Positions 21,843 through 22,271 of a stretch of 22,271 nt of DNA are shown here, in pieces. This DNA is from UBA11540 sp045536425 (GTDB lineage Bacteria; Bacillota; Clostridia; Oscillospirales; Ruminococcaceae). The first letter of the stretch is position 1, and each line of letters starts with the position of its first letter. The stretch is taken from assembly GCA_045536425.1 (NCBI GenBank), contig JAZSNN010000028.1, positions 1-22,271 of the forward strand, in the 5' to 3' direction. The position numbers were made by a program, and so were the translations under genes. The notes beneath the pieces were generated by a model, which made no database searches, was not told the DNA's origin, and worked only from the letters and a program-made list of their open reading frames with translations.

Positions 21843-22271
21843 ATGAAACTCAAAAAAATTCTCGCACTCGTTTTGGTAGCTGTTATGGCAGTTTCCTTTG
21901 TGGCTTGCGCCAACACCGACACAACCTCAAAGGCTGATGATGAAAAGTTTACCGTTGGTATCTGTCAGCTTGTTCAGCACCCTGCTCTCGACGCTGCTAC
22001 ACAGGGCTTTATCGACGCTCTCACCGCTGAGCTCGGCGCAGACAAGGTTACCTTCCTCAACGAAAACGCTAACAACGAAATCCCTGTTTGTACAACCATC
22101 GTTACAAACTTTGTAAACAAAAAGGTAGATCTCATTATGGCAAACGCTACACCCGCTCTCACAGCGGCTGTCAACGGCACTTCGACCATTCCCGTTCTGG
22201 GAACATCCATCACTGAGTACGGCACAGCGCTCGGCATCGACGACTTTAATGGTCTTGTCGGTGGCAATGTT
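21843..22271 (+). CDS. ABC transporter substrate-binding lipoprotein, TrpX-like (partial, 3' end outside window)
   Basis: The first 143 residues are present. A lipoprotein signal peptide (MKLKKILALVLVAVMAVSFVAC) has the lipidated Cys at 22. The mature part begins FTVGICQLVQHPALDAATQGF and continues with NANNEIPVCTTIVTNFVNKKVDLIMANATPAL and IPVLGTSITEYGTAL. This matches the ABC_sub_bind (PF04392-like) family that includes the TrpX tryptophan-binding proteins. Such genes are normally followed by a TrpY-type permease and an ATPase, which would lie to the right of the window. The ligand is probably an aromatic amino acid or similar small molecule. No T-box is seen upstream. Confidence 0.9.
   Translation, partial: MKLKKILALVLVAVMAVSFVACANTDTTSKADDEKFTVGICQLVQHPALDAATQGFIDALTAELGADKVTFLNENANNEIPVCTTIVTNFVNKKVDLIMANATPALTAAVNGTSTIPVLGTSITEYGTALGIDDFNGLVGGNV

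Overview
The window looks like chromosome of a Gram-positive, spore-forming Clostridia bacterium, probably an Oscillospiraceae/Ruminococcaceae-type gut anaerobe. This is inferred from sigma-A promoters of TTGACA/TATAAT type, strong AGGAGG ribosome sites, a SpoIIQ-like LytM protein, a YwlE-like arginine phosphatase, a BspA-type leucine-rich-repeat protein and a TrpX-type binding lipoprotein. I see no rRNA, tRNA, CRISPR array, insertion sequence or prophage structural gene.

Layout. (1) Positions 1-967: an XRE regulator with membrane segments and a zinc ribbon, minus strand, with its own terminator. (2) 936-1914: rplM-rpsI (L13-S9) operon, minus strand, with a consensus promoter and a strong terminator. 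(3) 2020-4440: a plus-strand operon with a ThrH-type phosphatase/phosphotransferase between two paralogous NodB-fold deacetylases, closed by a bidirectional terminator. (4) 4447-15437: a long minus-strand block in three units: mfd - FkbM methyltransferase - lipoprotein; arginine phosphatase (TTG start) - rimI - tsaD - CPBP protease - tadA; and nadB-nadC with its own promoter. (5) 15464-17140: a plus-strand esterase lipoprotein (discoidin + CE2-like + SGNH), divergent from mfd. (6) 17178-18712: a minus-strand pair, PII-like protein and CPA2 antiporter. (7) 18785-19708: a plus-strand SpoIIQ-like M23 protein with a possible forespore promoter, followed by an unassigned structured RNA region and terminator. 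(8) 19712-20434: an array of small hairpins joined by a conserved heptamer, then an AT-rich divergent pair (DUF6794-like protein / small XRE repressor) whose two promoters each hold an operator palindrome. (9) 20438-21708: a secreted LRR protein ending in the same terminator as the preceding gene. (10) 21770-22271: the start of an ABC substrate-binding lipoprotein, cut by the window edge.

How the parts work together. Most of the block is housekeeping: ribosomal proteins, t6A tRNA modification, A-to-I wobble editing, NAD synthesis and transcription-coupled repair. The best places to look for something undescribed are the structured RNA and hairpin array at 19569-19790, the divergent XRE/DUF6794 switch at 19822-20404, the deacetylase-ThrH-deacetylase operon, and the PII-like/antiporter pair. 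No intergenic stretch exceeds 300 bases.
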